From assembly GCA_037576215.1 (NCBI GenBank), contig JBANDB010000002.1:372001-436000 (forward strand): a DNA stretch of 64,000 nucleotides, read 5' to 3'. The first letter of the stretch is position 1. Every line of letters begins with the position of its first letter. The notes below the pieces were generated by a model. The model did no database searches. It was not told the origin of the DNA and saw nothing but the letters and a program-made list of their open reading frames with translations. Source of the stretch: Armillaria gallica. Its lineage: Eukaryota > Basidiomycota > Agaricomycetes > Agaricales > Physalacriaceae. Positions 48,244-61,255 of the stretch are shown piece by piece. A program made the position numbers and the translations under genes.

Positions 48244-48473
48244 TTTGGGACCTTGTCCGGTTATCTATCTATTTATCTCGCATGATCATCATAAAACAGA
48301 TAGGGCACTTGCTTCCATCTTGAAGGTTTTATTGCTCGCCTATGCTCATCAAAGATTGATATCTCAATCCGCACTTCCAGATCAGGCCGTTATTATCACT
48401 ACCCCGTCCAATAGCGAATACGCGATGCCTTGGCTGTACTCGTGGTCATCACGGATTTTATCTCGTGCTCTAC

Positions 48474-48481
48474 TATATAAC
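48474..48481 (+). promoter_or_regulatory. TATA box of 7TM copy G
   Basis: TATATAAC followed by GAGCT, 63 bp before the ATG at 48544. It matches copy A in sequence and spacing. Confidence 0.6.
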
Positions 48482-48543
48482 GAGCTGGTGTCTCCTCTAC
48501 AAGACGTAATATCCGTCCTTCACTTGCCTTCGGAGTCTTCATC

Positions 48544-49920
48544 ATGACTGCTACACAGTATCTCGGGAATTCTATGCCAGAGCTGACTGACAGCCAGATC
48601 CAAGCAATTTTGGTTAATCTGGACGCCAAACTCAACGATATATTGCTTACGGCAATCTTATATGATAAACAAGAGAACCTAAATTCGCGGAAGGATTCCA
48701 GTTGACTAATTTTTGAAGGGATATACACTGGAGTAGTAGCCGTCGCCTTATGGGCTGTTGGTCTGTGCTCTTCACTTCTTTTGATGCACGTCTCTTTGAC
48801 TGATAAGTCTAGCTTCGAGGAATAACTGCCATAATCATAGACAGCGGCATTTCCTCGTTGTTATCATCCTGCTTTTGTATTTTCTAGCGGCTTTCAACCT
48901 TTACCGCGCTTGGGTACTGAGTGTCTCATATTTCGCCAGCCCTAAGCGGAAATATCTTTGGGAGGCCGTCAAATTCAGCCTAGATATTTCCACTGCAGTC
49001 AGTATGACTGGGGAAGTCTTTGCAATTCTGAGCACAGTTCTTGCCGATGCTACTTTGGCATGGGATTTAAATAATACTTTTTTTGTGTAAGTCCTTGCTA
49101 ATGGATTCCTAGATATGGCGCTGTTGGATCATCTGGGGTCGGTCATGGCGCATTGTGTTCATTCCGATTGTTTGTACTACCTTGGCAACAGGCGCGTCTT
49201 TGAATTCATAAACCCAGTGATTTATGCCTTACTTTCAGTACTGTACACACAGCCAGTAGAGGGATCGTAGCTTATTACAACACTTTCAGATCTAATGTGC
49301 CACCCCAGGCCCTATTCCTGGAGAATATTGTCAGCTGGTCCTTGCTGTACTCTTCGCTTGTGTTGGCCACCTTGCTATGGTGCACCATTCTCATCATTTA
49401 TCGTATTTGGAGAGTGGGTGCCGCTGCTGGAAGGATGCACGTATATCAGAGAGTGATAGAGATGCTTGTAGAATCTGCATCTCTCTACTCTGCTGTGATA
49501 GTTGCTTTGCTGGTGTTTGAAGCTCGTAATGAGTTCACCGGAATTTACGTTCAAGACTTCGCGATTGCGATGAGAGTAAGCACGTCCAACCTGTCCTTGT
49601 CACGACTAAAACGTCTCTGCTAGGGAATCATGTCAACAGTTCTAATTGGCAGCGTTGCAGCAGGACATGCACGCCCAGACGATTCTTGGAGCGAAAGCAC
49701 CACGGGGTCATCGCTTCGATTCAGAGATCATTCAGGTTCGCAGAATGACACTCAAATGAGTGTTGGATCTGGATGGGACACGTCGTCGCGTGCAATAGAA
49801 GAGGGCTTGGAGGCCAGTACAGAGGTACAAGTGGAGAGAGTTGCGCCAACTGTCAGTACACACGATTTTTCTACCCCCGTCGTCGGGACATCGAATTCTG
49901 TTGATTATAGTGTCGTATGA
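48544..49920 (+). pseudogene. 7TM family copy G (probably broken at splice donors)
   Basis: Exon 1 (48544-48664) has the same length as in copy F, but the donor after it reads AT instead of GT, so intron 1 is unlikely to be removed. Exon 3 ends at a GC donor (49058) and exon 4 at another (49192). Exon 5 (TM5, TM6) and exon 6 (GIMSTVLIGSVAAGHARPDD to the stop at 49918-49920) are open and close to copies F and H. With two GC donors and one lost donor it is probably a recent pseudogene. If a cryptic donor is used, it could still be expressed. Confidence 0.6.
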
Positions 49921-50353
49921 GGCGACACGGGATTTCGACTTGATAAATAGTCAGCTACGTACTACAAACAGCCTGTCGAGCACAAGTTAACAAGCCAGGT
50001 AAAAACCCAATGCTTCTTAAAATAGTCATTCTCCATAAGTGGAACTTGCGCGCATATGAATATTTGAGTTAGAATAATTAGTTCTCGTCGGACGACTGAC
50101 CAAGTCGAAGCTTACTTGCACCAGTTCTGCAATAGAAAGGGATCAAATCGTACGGAGAAGAGTACTTTCATTGAATCCACAGTTCTGCATCAGCGATTCG
50201 TCAAGCGAATGCGTGACATGCCGGTCTTTAACTTGAATTCACGGTGTTGTTGATGTGAGTAGCGTTAATGACTGGTTCAGCAGCACAGTGCACGATATCA
50301 AACGTCATAATTTCAAACTTCGTAATTTGCTTGCTTTATGGTTCGGATCAGAG

Positions 50354-50647
50354 TCAAGATCTGAACGATAGCTGAGGTCCACCTGTAAGGACGACTTGAA
50401 ATCTTAGCTTTGACCCTCAGCAACGTGACAAGGGTCAAACTCCATACTCACCCAATCGCTGAAGCCTGAAATAGCCGGGCATACAGCGGCCACTGAGGTT
50501 TCGAAGCAACTCCTTGACATTAGAGGCGTAGTTCCTTGCTTCGCTTCTGGCCAAGTTATCAGTACGACGGTCCGGGAAACCATAACAAATGCCCGCAGTA
50601 AAGATTACAACTGGGATCGTCAATAATGTATAGCTACTGGAGAACAT
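50354..50647 (-). CDS. Possible small secreted protein, two exons
   Basis: ATG at 50647-50645. Residues 1-25 (SSSYTLLTIPVVIFTAGICYG) look like a signal peptide. Exon 1 ends at 50452 before a consensus GTGAGT donor. A candidate acceptor (TTACAG) at about 50383-50388 adds nine residues and a stop near 50354. The mature protein would be about 50 residues with a single cysteine. The same stretch after copy H (63.4-64.0 kb) is homologous, but the acceptor is not conserved there, so the 3' exon is uncertain. Confidence 0.33.
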
Positions 50648-50929
50648 TGAGATCAAAGTTTCACAGCGTAAATTCAGGGCACGGTATCATATATGTGTTC
50701 CAGTTTGTATTTGAGTACACATAAATACATAGCACAATAATCTGGACGAGATGTTAAGCCTGCTTGTGATAATATTATATGTACTCACGTACTAGAGACA
50801 GCAAGTTCTGCAGAAAACTTGGTGCATTGGGACACGTGCATCCGGCTGGCAAGCATCGGAGGTGGTTTGAACAATCACTCATTGTAGATTGCATTATTCG
50901 AGGAGGTTAACTCATCCAAACTAGAGACG

Positions 50930-51331
50930 TATTAGACCCAAACTCCTATCAAGGATAAACACCAGCTGTCTCACGTTCAGGCAGTCATCGATGAGTTCCT
51001 TAAGAGATAGGCGATCTGACTAAGTCTTTAGTTCTTAGCGAGGAATCAAGCGATGATTTCAGTATAGATTAATGTTAGCTCGAGGCTGGGGTACATGCAA
51101 CAAGAGCTACTACTTAAATACTCGGAGTGAGGGTCTATACATAAGTCATCTGTGAGAGGTTGGAGTTGGAGCATGCAGTGTCGAAGCGAGAATGTGCAAT
51201 ATCGAAGAGATAGTATGGGAACAAGGAGATAACATGGGAATGTTGCACGGTTACCCCTATGTTTGGCAGTTCGGTCGGTCTGGTGTGAGAGATAAGATAA
51301 GATAAAGGAAAAAAGTGAATAAATCATAACA
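50930..51331 (-). repeat. 3' LTR of gypsy-2
   Basis: 402 bp. On the minus strand it starts TGTTATGATTT and ends GGGTCTAATA, as in gypsy-1, with the polypurine tract just upstream (AAGGAGGGGGTAA on the minus strand). Flanking bases on the plus side are AGACG. The other flank is lost, so the target duplication cannot be checked. Confidence 0.9.
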
Positions 51332-52400
51332 TTACCCCCTCCTTAAGGCAGGCGTCCCGACTGCTGTTAAGCTGCTTCTCTGCCGTTTGGCTCGACATGT
51401 TTGTCATACCAGTTGATTTCCCAATACTCGTCGAAGAGTTTGGTGTATTGTGGCAATTCGTGTTCATAGTACCACATTTCTGCCAGCTGTCTGAGTTGTG
51501 GGTGTTTTCCTGGTCGTACAAGGTATTGCCATCCTTCTTGAGGCCCCCAATGCTCCCTGTCTGGTCGTTCTGCCGTGATGATGATGGTTGTGTCTGGTTT
51601 GTTGGTCGCGATGAGATCAATGTGTTCTGTTAGGAATTCTTCAATCAGTTTGTCTGCATCCATGTCGCTTTCCTGTACCCAACTGTTTGATTCTGGTCCA
51701 TAACCCTTCCACTTGACGAAGTAGTCTGTCACCGTCCTTGGTGGTTCCCCTTGCCTTCCTTGAACTCGTCTTTGTCTGCTGTTTAAGACTTTTTCGATTT
51801 TGTAATGCTCCTCGCCATCTATGAGGTCTGGCGGGGGAGGTGGAGGCTGTTCCTGGTTAGGGAACACTGGAGGGATGTACGGTGTGAGTAATAACTCGTT
51901 AAACATTGGGTGGATTTTCCAGTTGGTTGGTAGAGACAGGGTGTATGCGGAAGTGCCCTTCTTGCCTTTGATCTCGAAGGGGCCTGTTCATTTATCATCG
52001 AGTTTCTTTTTGGGTTGGGGGAGATGGAGGTTGGTTGTATCAAGCCAGACCTTATTGCCTACTTTATACTCAATGGCTGGGCATTTGTTTTTGTTATACT
52101 GGGTCTTCATTTGTAGTGCAGCCTTTTCGAGTGACTTTTTGGCGGTTGCATGAATCTCTTGCATTTTGGAGACGAAGGTGTTGGAGGCGGCGGGGGTACA
52201 GAATGGTGGGACGGGTTTCGTTCCTGGTAGCACCACAGGATTATAGCTGTAATTGATTTCGAAGGGACTTTTACCGGTGGAGGAGTGGGTTCGATTGTTG
52301 TGGGTGAATGCGGCAAGGGAAAGCCATTTGGCCCAATCAGTCTGAAGATGGTTGACAAACATCCAAAGGTATTTTTCAATTTCTTGGTTGACCCTTTCGG

Positions 52401-54343
52401 TGATGAGCCTAGACTTCCATGGCAACAGCAACACCCAAAACTCGGAGAGAGCTTAGGCAATTAACATAGCAACACAGCAATCAAGGCAATGTGTGTGCAA
52501 GTGGTTTGGTGCACCTCTGTGCGGTCAATTCCTCAATAACACAAGATACACTGCGACTTTCAGTCAGCGAAGTAGTACTCTTGGTCAAGGAGTACTAATA
52601 GATGTTGGCTGTAAGCCAGGAAGGATCTCGATAAACAAGATGGGACGGAATCTGGTATGACTTGAATACCAAGAAACCGCAATAGGAACTGCGAAAATGG
52701 TCTAGAGACCACGAAAATGGGTCTAGAAATCGTGACAATGCTCTAGAAATCATAGCAACGTGCTAGAAATCGTTGCAACAGTCAAGAAAATGTGGGGAGG
52801 GAATAGAAGACGTAGCAATGTGATAGAAAACGTGGGGATGGACTGGTAATCATGTGGAAGGACTGGTAATCGTAGCAATGCTCTGGAAATTGTAGCAACA
52901 TGCTAGAAATTGTTGCGATGCTCTAGAAATCATGGCAATGGACTAGAAGACATCGAAACAGCCTAGTAAATGTGGCTTGGGGTGTACCTAATATTGTGAG
53001 TCGAAACAATAGCAATAAACATATGGAGACTGCAAGAAACTGGTAGAAATCATAGCAACTAAGGTGCTGAGTGGGGTGCTGCGGCAATAGATGCACGGCA
53101 ACTCTGAACAATGATAAAGATGAGGGTGATCCTATGGAGCTGAACTGGGCCTACATGGAGGCAATACTGAACTGGGTAATGAAAACGATGGCGATGTAGA
53201 AGGTGAAAGTGATGAAACAATCCTATGTGGTGAAAGTGAAGCGATGTTGTGGCATTAAAAGACAAAAGCAAGTTATTGACGCAAGATTTTGTGTATTGGT
53301 GCAACCAACAATGTTTAAAGAGTAAAGCAAGCAGTGTTGAGAATGAGGAGCTCTATACAAGCTAGAGCGAGGCCTCATTCTGCGAGTTGTTTGGAGAGAG
53401 GTGGTGGTATGAGTCAAAGGGTGGATTGCTGAGGTAATCAACTACTGAACTAGGAATAAAGCTATATAGAAAGACTAATCTGGCTAAACAATGTATTATA
53501 GAGAAAGAAACATAATCCGTGCTCATAATGGGGTACACCCCATCAGCGGTGGGGAATAACTTGGAGTAACCGTAGCTGACTGGTAATGCCATAGTCTCAT
53601 CAACTGGGTAAGAACTAGCTCTAAAAATGCGGTTTCTACCTAGTTTTTATACTACAAGTACGATTTTATAAATAGAATATTCTTCGGAGCCTTAGTAAGG
53701 CTGTAAGTCCTTGGCTTTTGTAATAGCCATAGTAAACATATGGTATCTGTGGTTCTAAAGTAACAGCAAGTCTTCGACATTGCCGTGTATGGATGCGAAC
53801 TGTGTGGTTTTATTGAGCGATGAGCGGATCATAAGGTGCTGTGTAGCTGCGTATTATTGAGCTGCAGTTGCTGTGCTGAGGTGTATGCGTGGGGCAACAA
53901 TAATTCGAAGTCTTGGCACTGTAACAGCCTTAGTAAACGTGGTCTATAGTTGCCATAGCTGTAATTATCGTAGCTGGGAGGGTACTCGCGTCAATCACAT
54001 CATTTCATTAAATGATTGATGGGCACATCAACTAGTGCTTCTGAGTGATATAGCAACCCCGTTTTAGGATGATTGTCGATCAAAGGTGCCTTGCCGTGAT
54101 GCGATATGGTAATTGTGATGCGAGGCGAGCTGGGAAGGATAACGGAGTGCATGAGGAGTGGATGTCATGGTTTTAGGACTGGATCTGAATGTTTGTGGCT
54201 TATACTGTGAAAATCCGTGGTATTATCGAGAGTTGGCAGTGTTATGGAGTGTGTGAGGATTATAATGGCATTGTTTCGAAGGTATTGGGTGATGGATGGC
54301 TAAATCCGCGAATTCTGAGTGTACAGAGTCTGGAGGCTCATCA
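52401..54343 (-). mobile_element. Non-autonomous TIR DNA element (CTAGAAAT repeats) in gypsy-2 integrase
   Basis: Ends TGATGAGCCT on both sides, with a perfect 4-bp duplication TCGG at 52397-52400 and 54344-54347. Removing it restores alignment with gypsy-1. About 40 bp of the right end match the left end of the 5664-7041 element. Inside, from about 52690 to 52975, a unit of roughly 20-25 bp (core CTAGAAATCGTAGCAA) is repeated about ten times with variation. Short frames only, and no transposase. Confidence 0.85.
52690..52975. repeat. Degenerate short tandem repeats inside the 52401-54343 element
   Basis: Variants of CTAGAAATCRTAGCAAYG follow one another at intervals of 20-28 bp. Spacing and sequence vary too much for a CRISPR array, and the setting is a eukaryotic transposon. 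They may be subterminal binding sites for a transposase. Confidence 0.7.
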
Positions 54344-57300
54344 TCGGTTTGCCCATCTGTTTGAGGGTGGTAGGCGGTCGAGGCATTGCCTTTAATCTGA
54401 AGGAGATCATAGAGGTCTTTCATGAATTTTGATATGAATATGGTTCCTCTGTCTGAGATGACAACTTGGGGCATCCTGTGCTTGGCATACACCTCGTTGC
54501 ATAGGATCCTTGCCCATCCTTCTGAGGATAGTTCAGTGGAGCATGCAATGGGTATGATCTCTTTTGAGAATCGATCAACTATAACTAGGATGGCGTCATA
54601 GCCGTTGCTCTTGGGCAACCCTGTCACCATGTCCACTGAGATGTGGGTCCAGGGATGGGAGGGTATTTCATTGGGATGGAGAGGTGCCACCCTGGCTTGA
54701 GTGCCGCTCTTTGTTCATTGACAGGTTTCGCAAGCCCTCACATAGGCTTCAATGTCTTTCTTCATCTTCAGCCACCAGAACTCTCGTAGCATGAGCTCCT
54801 TGGTTTTTTCAATGCCCGGGTGTCCAGCGGTGACATGGTCGTGAGACTGGGCAATGATGTCTCCATGAAGTGCGTGGTCTTGGGGAACATAAATTCTGCC
54901 ATCGTACCAGATAAGTCTGTCCTTTATCTTCATGCCACAATCATGATTTACAGAGCCAGCGATGGTATTGTCCCAAAGGTGGACATTTCTGGTGGCAGTC
55001 TGTATGCTTTGATGGGTCTCCTCGATGGTGGGCATTATCATGGCTCTGAAATATTTGGGGGACAGGACTACTACTTGATCATTGTCATCCTGTCCTTGGT
55101 CATGGTCTGCTTGTCGAGAGAGGAGGTCGGCTTTCTTGTTGGCGGTCCTGGCTTTATGGTGAAGGGTGAAATGGTATTCTGCTAGCTCGGTGATCCATCG
55201 AGCTTGTCATTGATTTACCTTCTGAGGCTTTTGGAAGTACTGGAGGTTCTGATGATCCATCCAGATTTCGAAGTCCTGATATGCACCCATAAGGTAGTGT
55301 CTCCATTCCTTGAGGGTGAGCATGATCGCAAGAAGTTCCTTGTCATAAACTCGTAGTTACATTCAGTAACTGAGAGAGACTTGGACAGAAATGAGACCAG
55401 CCTCCACTTGCCATCCTGCTCCTGGGAGAGTACCACGCCAATGGCTCCTTCGCTAGCATCCACTTCTACTCTGAACTTTCCTTTGTTTGTTGGTATAGCA
55501 AGCACGACGTCCTCGGCTAGCTGCTTCTTCAATTGCTCAAAGGCCTCCTGCTGAGCCTTGCCCCATTTCCATGCATCATTGCCCATCAGTTGAGTCATGG
55601 GCTTTACAATTTTGCTGTAGTTCTTTATAAAGTGTCAGTAGAAATTGGTGAATCCTAAGAAAGATTGAAGTTCTTTCTTCTTGGTTGGTACTGGCCAGTC
55701 AAGAATGCCTTTGATCTTGACCGGGTCCATATGGATACTGCCTTCACTGATGATGACACCCAAGTACTCTGTCTCCAGCACCTCGAACTCGCATTTTTCA
55801 GCTTTAAGGAATAACTTGTGCTTTTGTAAGGTCGCCAGTACTTCTTGCATGATTCAACGATGTTCCTCCTTCGTTTTGGACATGATGAGGATATCGTCTA
55901 AGTAAATGGTGACTTTTCCAGATGCAATGAGGTCTTTGAAAATATCATTCATCATCCATTGGAAGGTAGCGGGTGAATTGGTGAGCCCAAAGAACATGAC
56001 CATCGGCTCATACAAGCCACAATTAGTTCTGAAGGCCACCTTCCATTCATCTCCTGTCTTGATGCAAACATTATTGTATCCCCACCGAACATCCAATTTG
56101 GAGAAATATTTGGCACTGCATAGCTTGTCCATAAGTTCTGAGATTAAAGGAAGCGGGTATCAATTTTTAATCATCATTTCGTTAAGCTTCTGATAATCCT
56201 GGACTGGTCATAGCTTCCCATCTTTCTTTTTGATGAAGAAGAATGGCGACACCATGGGCGACTTGGAGGGACGTATTCTTCCGCTGGCTAGGTTTTCATC
56301 AAGGAACTTGTCTAATTCCTCCTGTTCTGCCTGGTTCAGTGGGTAAACCTTGCAGTCAAGGTTGGCATTAGCATTTGGAACAAGTTCAATGGCATGGTCC
56401 CAGGGTTTTGGTTCTGGGAGTTCATCAAAGCTTTCTTTGTCAAATAAGTCTTTGAAGTCTTGGCACCATTCGGGAACTATTTCCTTGGAAGTTTTGGCTT
56501 TTTTCTCTGTGTTAGCTTGGGCTGCTAGATCATTGACCACATGTCGCATTGCTCTGATGTGAATAGCTTCTTCAAAGCTTATCACAAGGATAGTATCATC
56601 CTCTTCAAGCTCCTCGTCCCACTTATCGTACAGATCCGCATCCGGTAATGGAATTGGGATATGATGGCATTGGCATCGGGCAAAGGTCATCCTTCCAGTC
56701 TGCCAATTGACTAGCGGATTGTGCCTCACCAGCCAATCATGCCTGAGGAAAATGTCTTGACCCTGCAGGTTGGTGATGGCCAGGTCAATGCACTCGGCAT
56801 GATCCCTGATAGTGATGCACAGGTTTGCAAAGGCAGTGATCTGTCCTGTGCTATTTTTTGATCTGTCCACATTATATACGGTGATGGGCACCGCTGTTGT
56901 GCAGGTAGGGATATTGTGTTTCTCAATGAAGGCTTGGCTGATGGCACTGCTAGTGCAGCCACTGTTGACTAAAGCCGAGGAGGTGATGAGAGTGTGACTC
57001 CCTGGTATTCCGACCTGGACATCAGTTGTCAAAGCTTTATCGCCCCTGCTTAATCGGCAAATATAGTGTCTGGGCTGTCGGAGTTCGTCCATCCAATTCA
57101 ATGCATTGATGTGTGTGGCTGTCTGTAAACTATCAATCATTTTGTCGACTACTTCCTCCACCCGCATCTTATGGATCCAGTTCTTCAAGATCGCTCTGGC
57201 TTCTGACTTGGTCTTCGCCTCCTGGATTCCATGTAATGTCCATTCTGCCTCAAATGGCTTGAGCCATATGTGTGGGACCTTCTCAGTCTTTACACTAGAA

Positions 57301-57961
57301 TCTGATGGTTCTGCTACTGTCGACTGGGTCACCTCAGGGGCCATGGAGGGGTTTTGGTTGACCTTTTGGTTATGTCAGAAGCTGGTGTCATCCTTGTCAC
57401 CGGGAACTTCCTCAATTTCTATGGAATGCCCCCTTTTTACTGCCTGGGCACTAGCAGCTTCCTGTCCTGCGGCTGTCTTGGTCAGGGCCATTGCACATCC
57501 AACAGTTCTTGCCACATGTGTGTCTTCATCGGGATTGCCCATGGGGGTGTCACGCTGATCCTCATTGGAGGAATCAGATTGCGGCAAGCCTGTCCTGACC
57601 TTGGAGCCGCTCCTAGGAGCAGCGGGCTTTACCTGTGCCAAATGAATGGACTTACTGGCCTGGCCTGTTTCCTCAGGACTATGCGAGGTCATTCCACCCC
57701 CCATGGAGCCTCTGCTGACCTGGTTCCAGCCATCGTCTTGCTGCTGGATAGCGCTCCAGGGACTCTTGCAATGCTGCTGGTCGTCAGACTGTGCCATCAG
57801 TCTGCTGCACATGGCGTTCAGAGGGTCCTCCACCTTGTGCCCAGTGATGGGCATCACCTTTACTGGTGCCCTGGCAGGTGGCTCTGTCAACCACTTGATC
57901 GTTTCTGGCTCTTCATCTGTGGTGTTCCCCTTGCCAGGGGCTGCTTCTCCAAGGGGGGTGC

Positions 57962-59331
57962 TGATGTGCTTGGTAACGGCGAGTGGCAAAATGGACTAGA
58001 GGCTGGCAATGAACACCAACAACACTAAACCAATCACTAACTCTACACTTATCACCAATGTATTGAATTCGGGCGTTTCGAGTACGATAGAAGCACTCTG
58101 CAGACTTCAATAATCAAGGAAAGTTGTTTAAAGATGTTTTATTTTATTACTAGTGAGCTATACAAGCCTACTACTCACACTAGTGGGGTTGGTAAGACAC
58201 AATTGGATGAATAGTGACTTGACTTGAGCTACTGTGCTCGCTCTGACTGGGACTGCTTTGAACTAGTGGCTCTCTTGGCCCTGTAATGTCTCACAAGTGA
58301 ATAAACACTTGACTAGTCACTTTCTAGGCAGACTAGTGGTGCTCTTGGCCTAAGAATAATACTTTAAACTTTGAGAACTCACTTGAACTAACTTCAAAAC
58401 ACTCTTGGCCTTTGCAGGACACAAAAGATTGCTCTAAGACACTTCTATTCACTCAATGCTATAGGTAACTTAGTGACTAGTAGCTGCTTCATTGAGGTTA
58501 AGCACAAAAGCCTTTAATTGGGGCACTAGATACTGACTAGTAGGTCACAATTGTGGGGATGGCTTGCCTAAACTGTGCGTGCACCTATTCTACTACTTAT
58601 ATACTGTCAAACAAAGTACGATCGAGATATAAATAACTGACTAGAGGGGTATTATTGATAAGGATTTCTTGGCTAGTCACGAATAATGGTGAATAATCAC
58701 GCAATAGTTGGTCTAGAAATGGTCACTTGCTGACTAGTGGGCCTAGGAGCTCCGCTAGAGGTGGCATTCCATGTTCTTGGCCCAGCAATGCTCCACTTGT
58801 GTCAAGGATAAATGGCTAGCCTAACGAGCATGCCTGTAGCAGCTGTCAATCGTGATCAAAGGCACAACCCAGCTATATTAGTTCTGATCGGAAATAGATC
58901 TGTATCATACTAGCCCGATCTGGACAGCTGCGCTTCATTGCTAAATTCATTTCTAAGTCCTGTTAGAGACTGCTGCACCACTAGTCAACTCGTCTTAAGC
59001 ACTCACGCGCAGACCATTCCACTAGTGACTGTACTTTCATGAGACCTGTATGTTCTGCTTCTTGTTGGGTGCACTTGTAGCTACCCTTGTCGACTAGCGG
59101 TCATCATTTACTGACTCGCTTGGTATTCGAGGTGCTAGTCACACCAGCTGATAGACTTGACCCAATAGTGGTATTGCACCTAAATCCTGGCTCGACTAGT
59201 AGCTTTCTGGCTTGACTATCAGCTTGAAGCCTCCGCTATAGTCCTTTAGTTATTGCTAGTCTAAGATAGATATGCGCTAGTATGATTACAAAATCACAAA
59301 ACCTAGGTGTGAATGTGTAGATGGCATATCA
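57962..59331 (-). mobile_element. Non-autonomous TIR DNA element (CTAGT-rich) in gypsy-2
   Basis: 1370 bp, flanked by a perfect 4-bp duplication GTGC at 57958-57961 and 59332-59335. Termini are TGATGTGC and the complement of TGATATGC. The first 550 bp match the element end at 1-553 in inverted orientation. CTAGT/ACTAGT occurs many times along its length. No protein encoded. In size, terminal TGAT and lack of genes it resembles the 5664-7041 element, but the internal motif is different. Confidence 0.85.
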
Positions 59332-61083
59332 GTGCTAGGCGCTTGTTCCCTTGCCCCATCCAGTCGCTTATTGGGTGCTGTTACGATGGGTAGCACTATG
59401 GTAGGTGCCTTTTCGTTTGCTGCTTTCGCTCGTGGTGAGTTACTTGCTGAACGTTTAGTTGGTAGAGTCGTTCTGACATCCTGTTTTGATTCTTCCTTAG
59501 TCTTCATCCTGGTAGTTAAGTCACAGGTGGGTACATTCAAATGCATAATATCAACTACAGATGTACAATGAGCCTTACTAGCAGGCGACGAGGGTGTACC
59601 AGATGAAACTAAGTCCTTGGCCAAGTCAGTTGAATTGTTTACTGCTCAGCCCTGTCTTTTACCTCCTCAACCTTCAAGTCCGTTTTCTCATTTGTTGCTA
59701 CATGGTCCCAGTAATAGTTGAGGCATCGTAGTGCCTCTTCCTTCATCTTCAGGGACTTGGGACAGTCTTGTTTGAAGTGTCCAATTTCGCCACATCGGTA
59801 ACACTTCGCCTTGATGTGCACCCTGTTGATTTCCATTGGCATGCCTGTTCCTCCATATGTGGTGCCAGTTCCCATCTTCTTTTCCGGGACACTGCTCTGC
59901 TGTTGGTTTTCTTTTGTCGGGGTGATGTTCGTCTTCACCTGTTGCTTCCATTTGGTCACCTTGGCTCCTCCTTGCTCCGCCTTTCATGTTCTCCAATTAT
60001 GATCGATGCAGAGTATCCATTGTTTCCACTCCTGGTAATTGGTCAGGATGTCTCCATCTGATGCGTAAATGATATCCTTGGTGGTTGACTGGCACGCCTT
60101 CTTGACTTGAGCCATCATCATCTGATCTATTCCAAGAACCCCTGCTTCGAAAGCTAGTGACTCGAACTGGAAGAACAAGTTGCCGTCAGGGAAATTGCTC
60201 TGTCAGAGCCTCTCCCACTGCGCGAACTTGATCTCAGCGTTGGTGTCCTTCCAGAATCATCACCTAACTTCCTCCACAAACTGTTTGTAGGCTGGATAGA
60301 CCTGGTCTCCATTGACATTCCTCCCCAGTTCTTGTGCACATAACTCCCACCACACTTGGGCATCTTTGCCGAAGCGCAACATGCAGAAGATGACCTTGTG
60401 GGGGTGGTATCAGAAGTACTGGTTGTAAACCGAGAAGTACATGTCGCACTGCAAGAAGAATCAGGCGATATCGTTAGAGTCACTGTTGAAGTTCTTGGGT
60501 TCTTTGACCATGCTGGGTTTCAATGCCACCCATGGTCCCTGATTGTTTTCAGTGAGGATCCATGGGTTTGGAGGGTTGGGTGGTCCAGGTGGGGGTGGGT
60601 ATCGAGGCGGCGCCCACCTTTGAGGAATGATGGGTGGTGCCTGCGGCGGTCCAGTCAGAGGCTGCGGTTTGCTAGGTCGCTGGGGCATGTCTGATGGTCC
60701 CGTGCCTTCGTCGGCAACAGTGGCGGTGAAGAGCCTGGCAGTCCTTGTGTGCCTGGCTGTCCGTATCCTTGTGGATATGCGTAACTCAGTGCCATCAGTG
60801 CATAACCCGGTTCCCATCTCAGGTAATCAGGTACAGTGGCCCGCAGCAGAGGTACCGGTGGTTTGTCATCCATTGGTTCCAGTGTATACATCACTGGCAG
60901 TAGATCGATTTGGGGTCATTGATATCAAGCTGGTACCTGGACCTGGCGGTCATGATGGATCATGTTATACGCGAGGCAGGCGAAATGTGCGGCTTCTTCC
61001 TTCAGGATATAGCTATATCCGTAATAAGCGTAATCGATTCCGGCAGGGGTCCTAGCCCAATAGGGAGGGTCAGAGTCGCCGGT

Positions 61084-61255
61084 TATGGATCGATTATGGA
61101 TCGATTATGGAATCGATTATGAAGACCGATTATGGGTCCATAATCGACGGAATGGCCATAATCGACCATAATCGCATAACCGACTCCCGAGTCGGTTATG
61201 CCGATTATGAAGTCGATTATGGGTTCGATTATGCAGTCGATTATGGATCCCGTTT
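61084..61255. repeat. Left subterminal CGATTATGG cluster
   Basis: Repeated CGATTATGG / CCATAATCG in both orientations, spaced 8-20 bp. They are likely transposase binding sites. The same motif forms the right subterminal cluster at 62565-62645. Confidence 0.75.

Larger units (their letters stand above)
51367..57961 (-). pseudogene. pol of gypsy-2 (protease to chromodomain), interrupted
   Basis: Reading right to left: linker frame ending at TGA 57375-57377; protease (ALVNSGCTSSAI, DSG changed to NSG, about 56950); RT from about 56260, with FFIKKKDGKL then YLDDILIMS (about 55890); RNase H (VDASEGAIGVVLSQ, about 55440); integrase zinc region (about 54720-54830); and DDE core (VDMVTGLPKSNGYDAILVIV, about 54620). 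The core is split by an insertion immediately before the catalytic glutamate (TERVNQEIEKYLW, about 52390). GPF and a chromodomain (FVKWKGYGPESNSW, about 51700) end at 51367. Stops, a frameshift and the insertion abolish function. Confidence 0.9.

Noticed and set aside
48807..48840. In-phase GT-AG intron joining exons 2 and 3 of copy G
   Set aside because: It would be only 34 nt, shorter than any other intron here, and is not present in the other copies.
52690..52975. CRISPR-like array
   Set aside because: Repeat units are degenerate, spacing varies, and the host is a eukaryote. They lie inside a transposon and have no cas genes.
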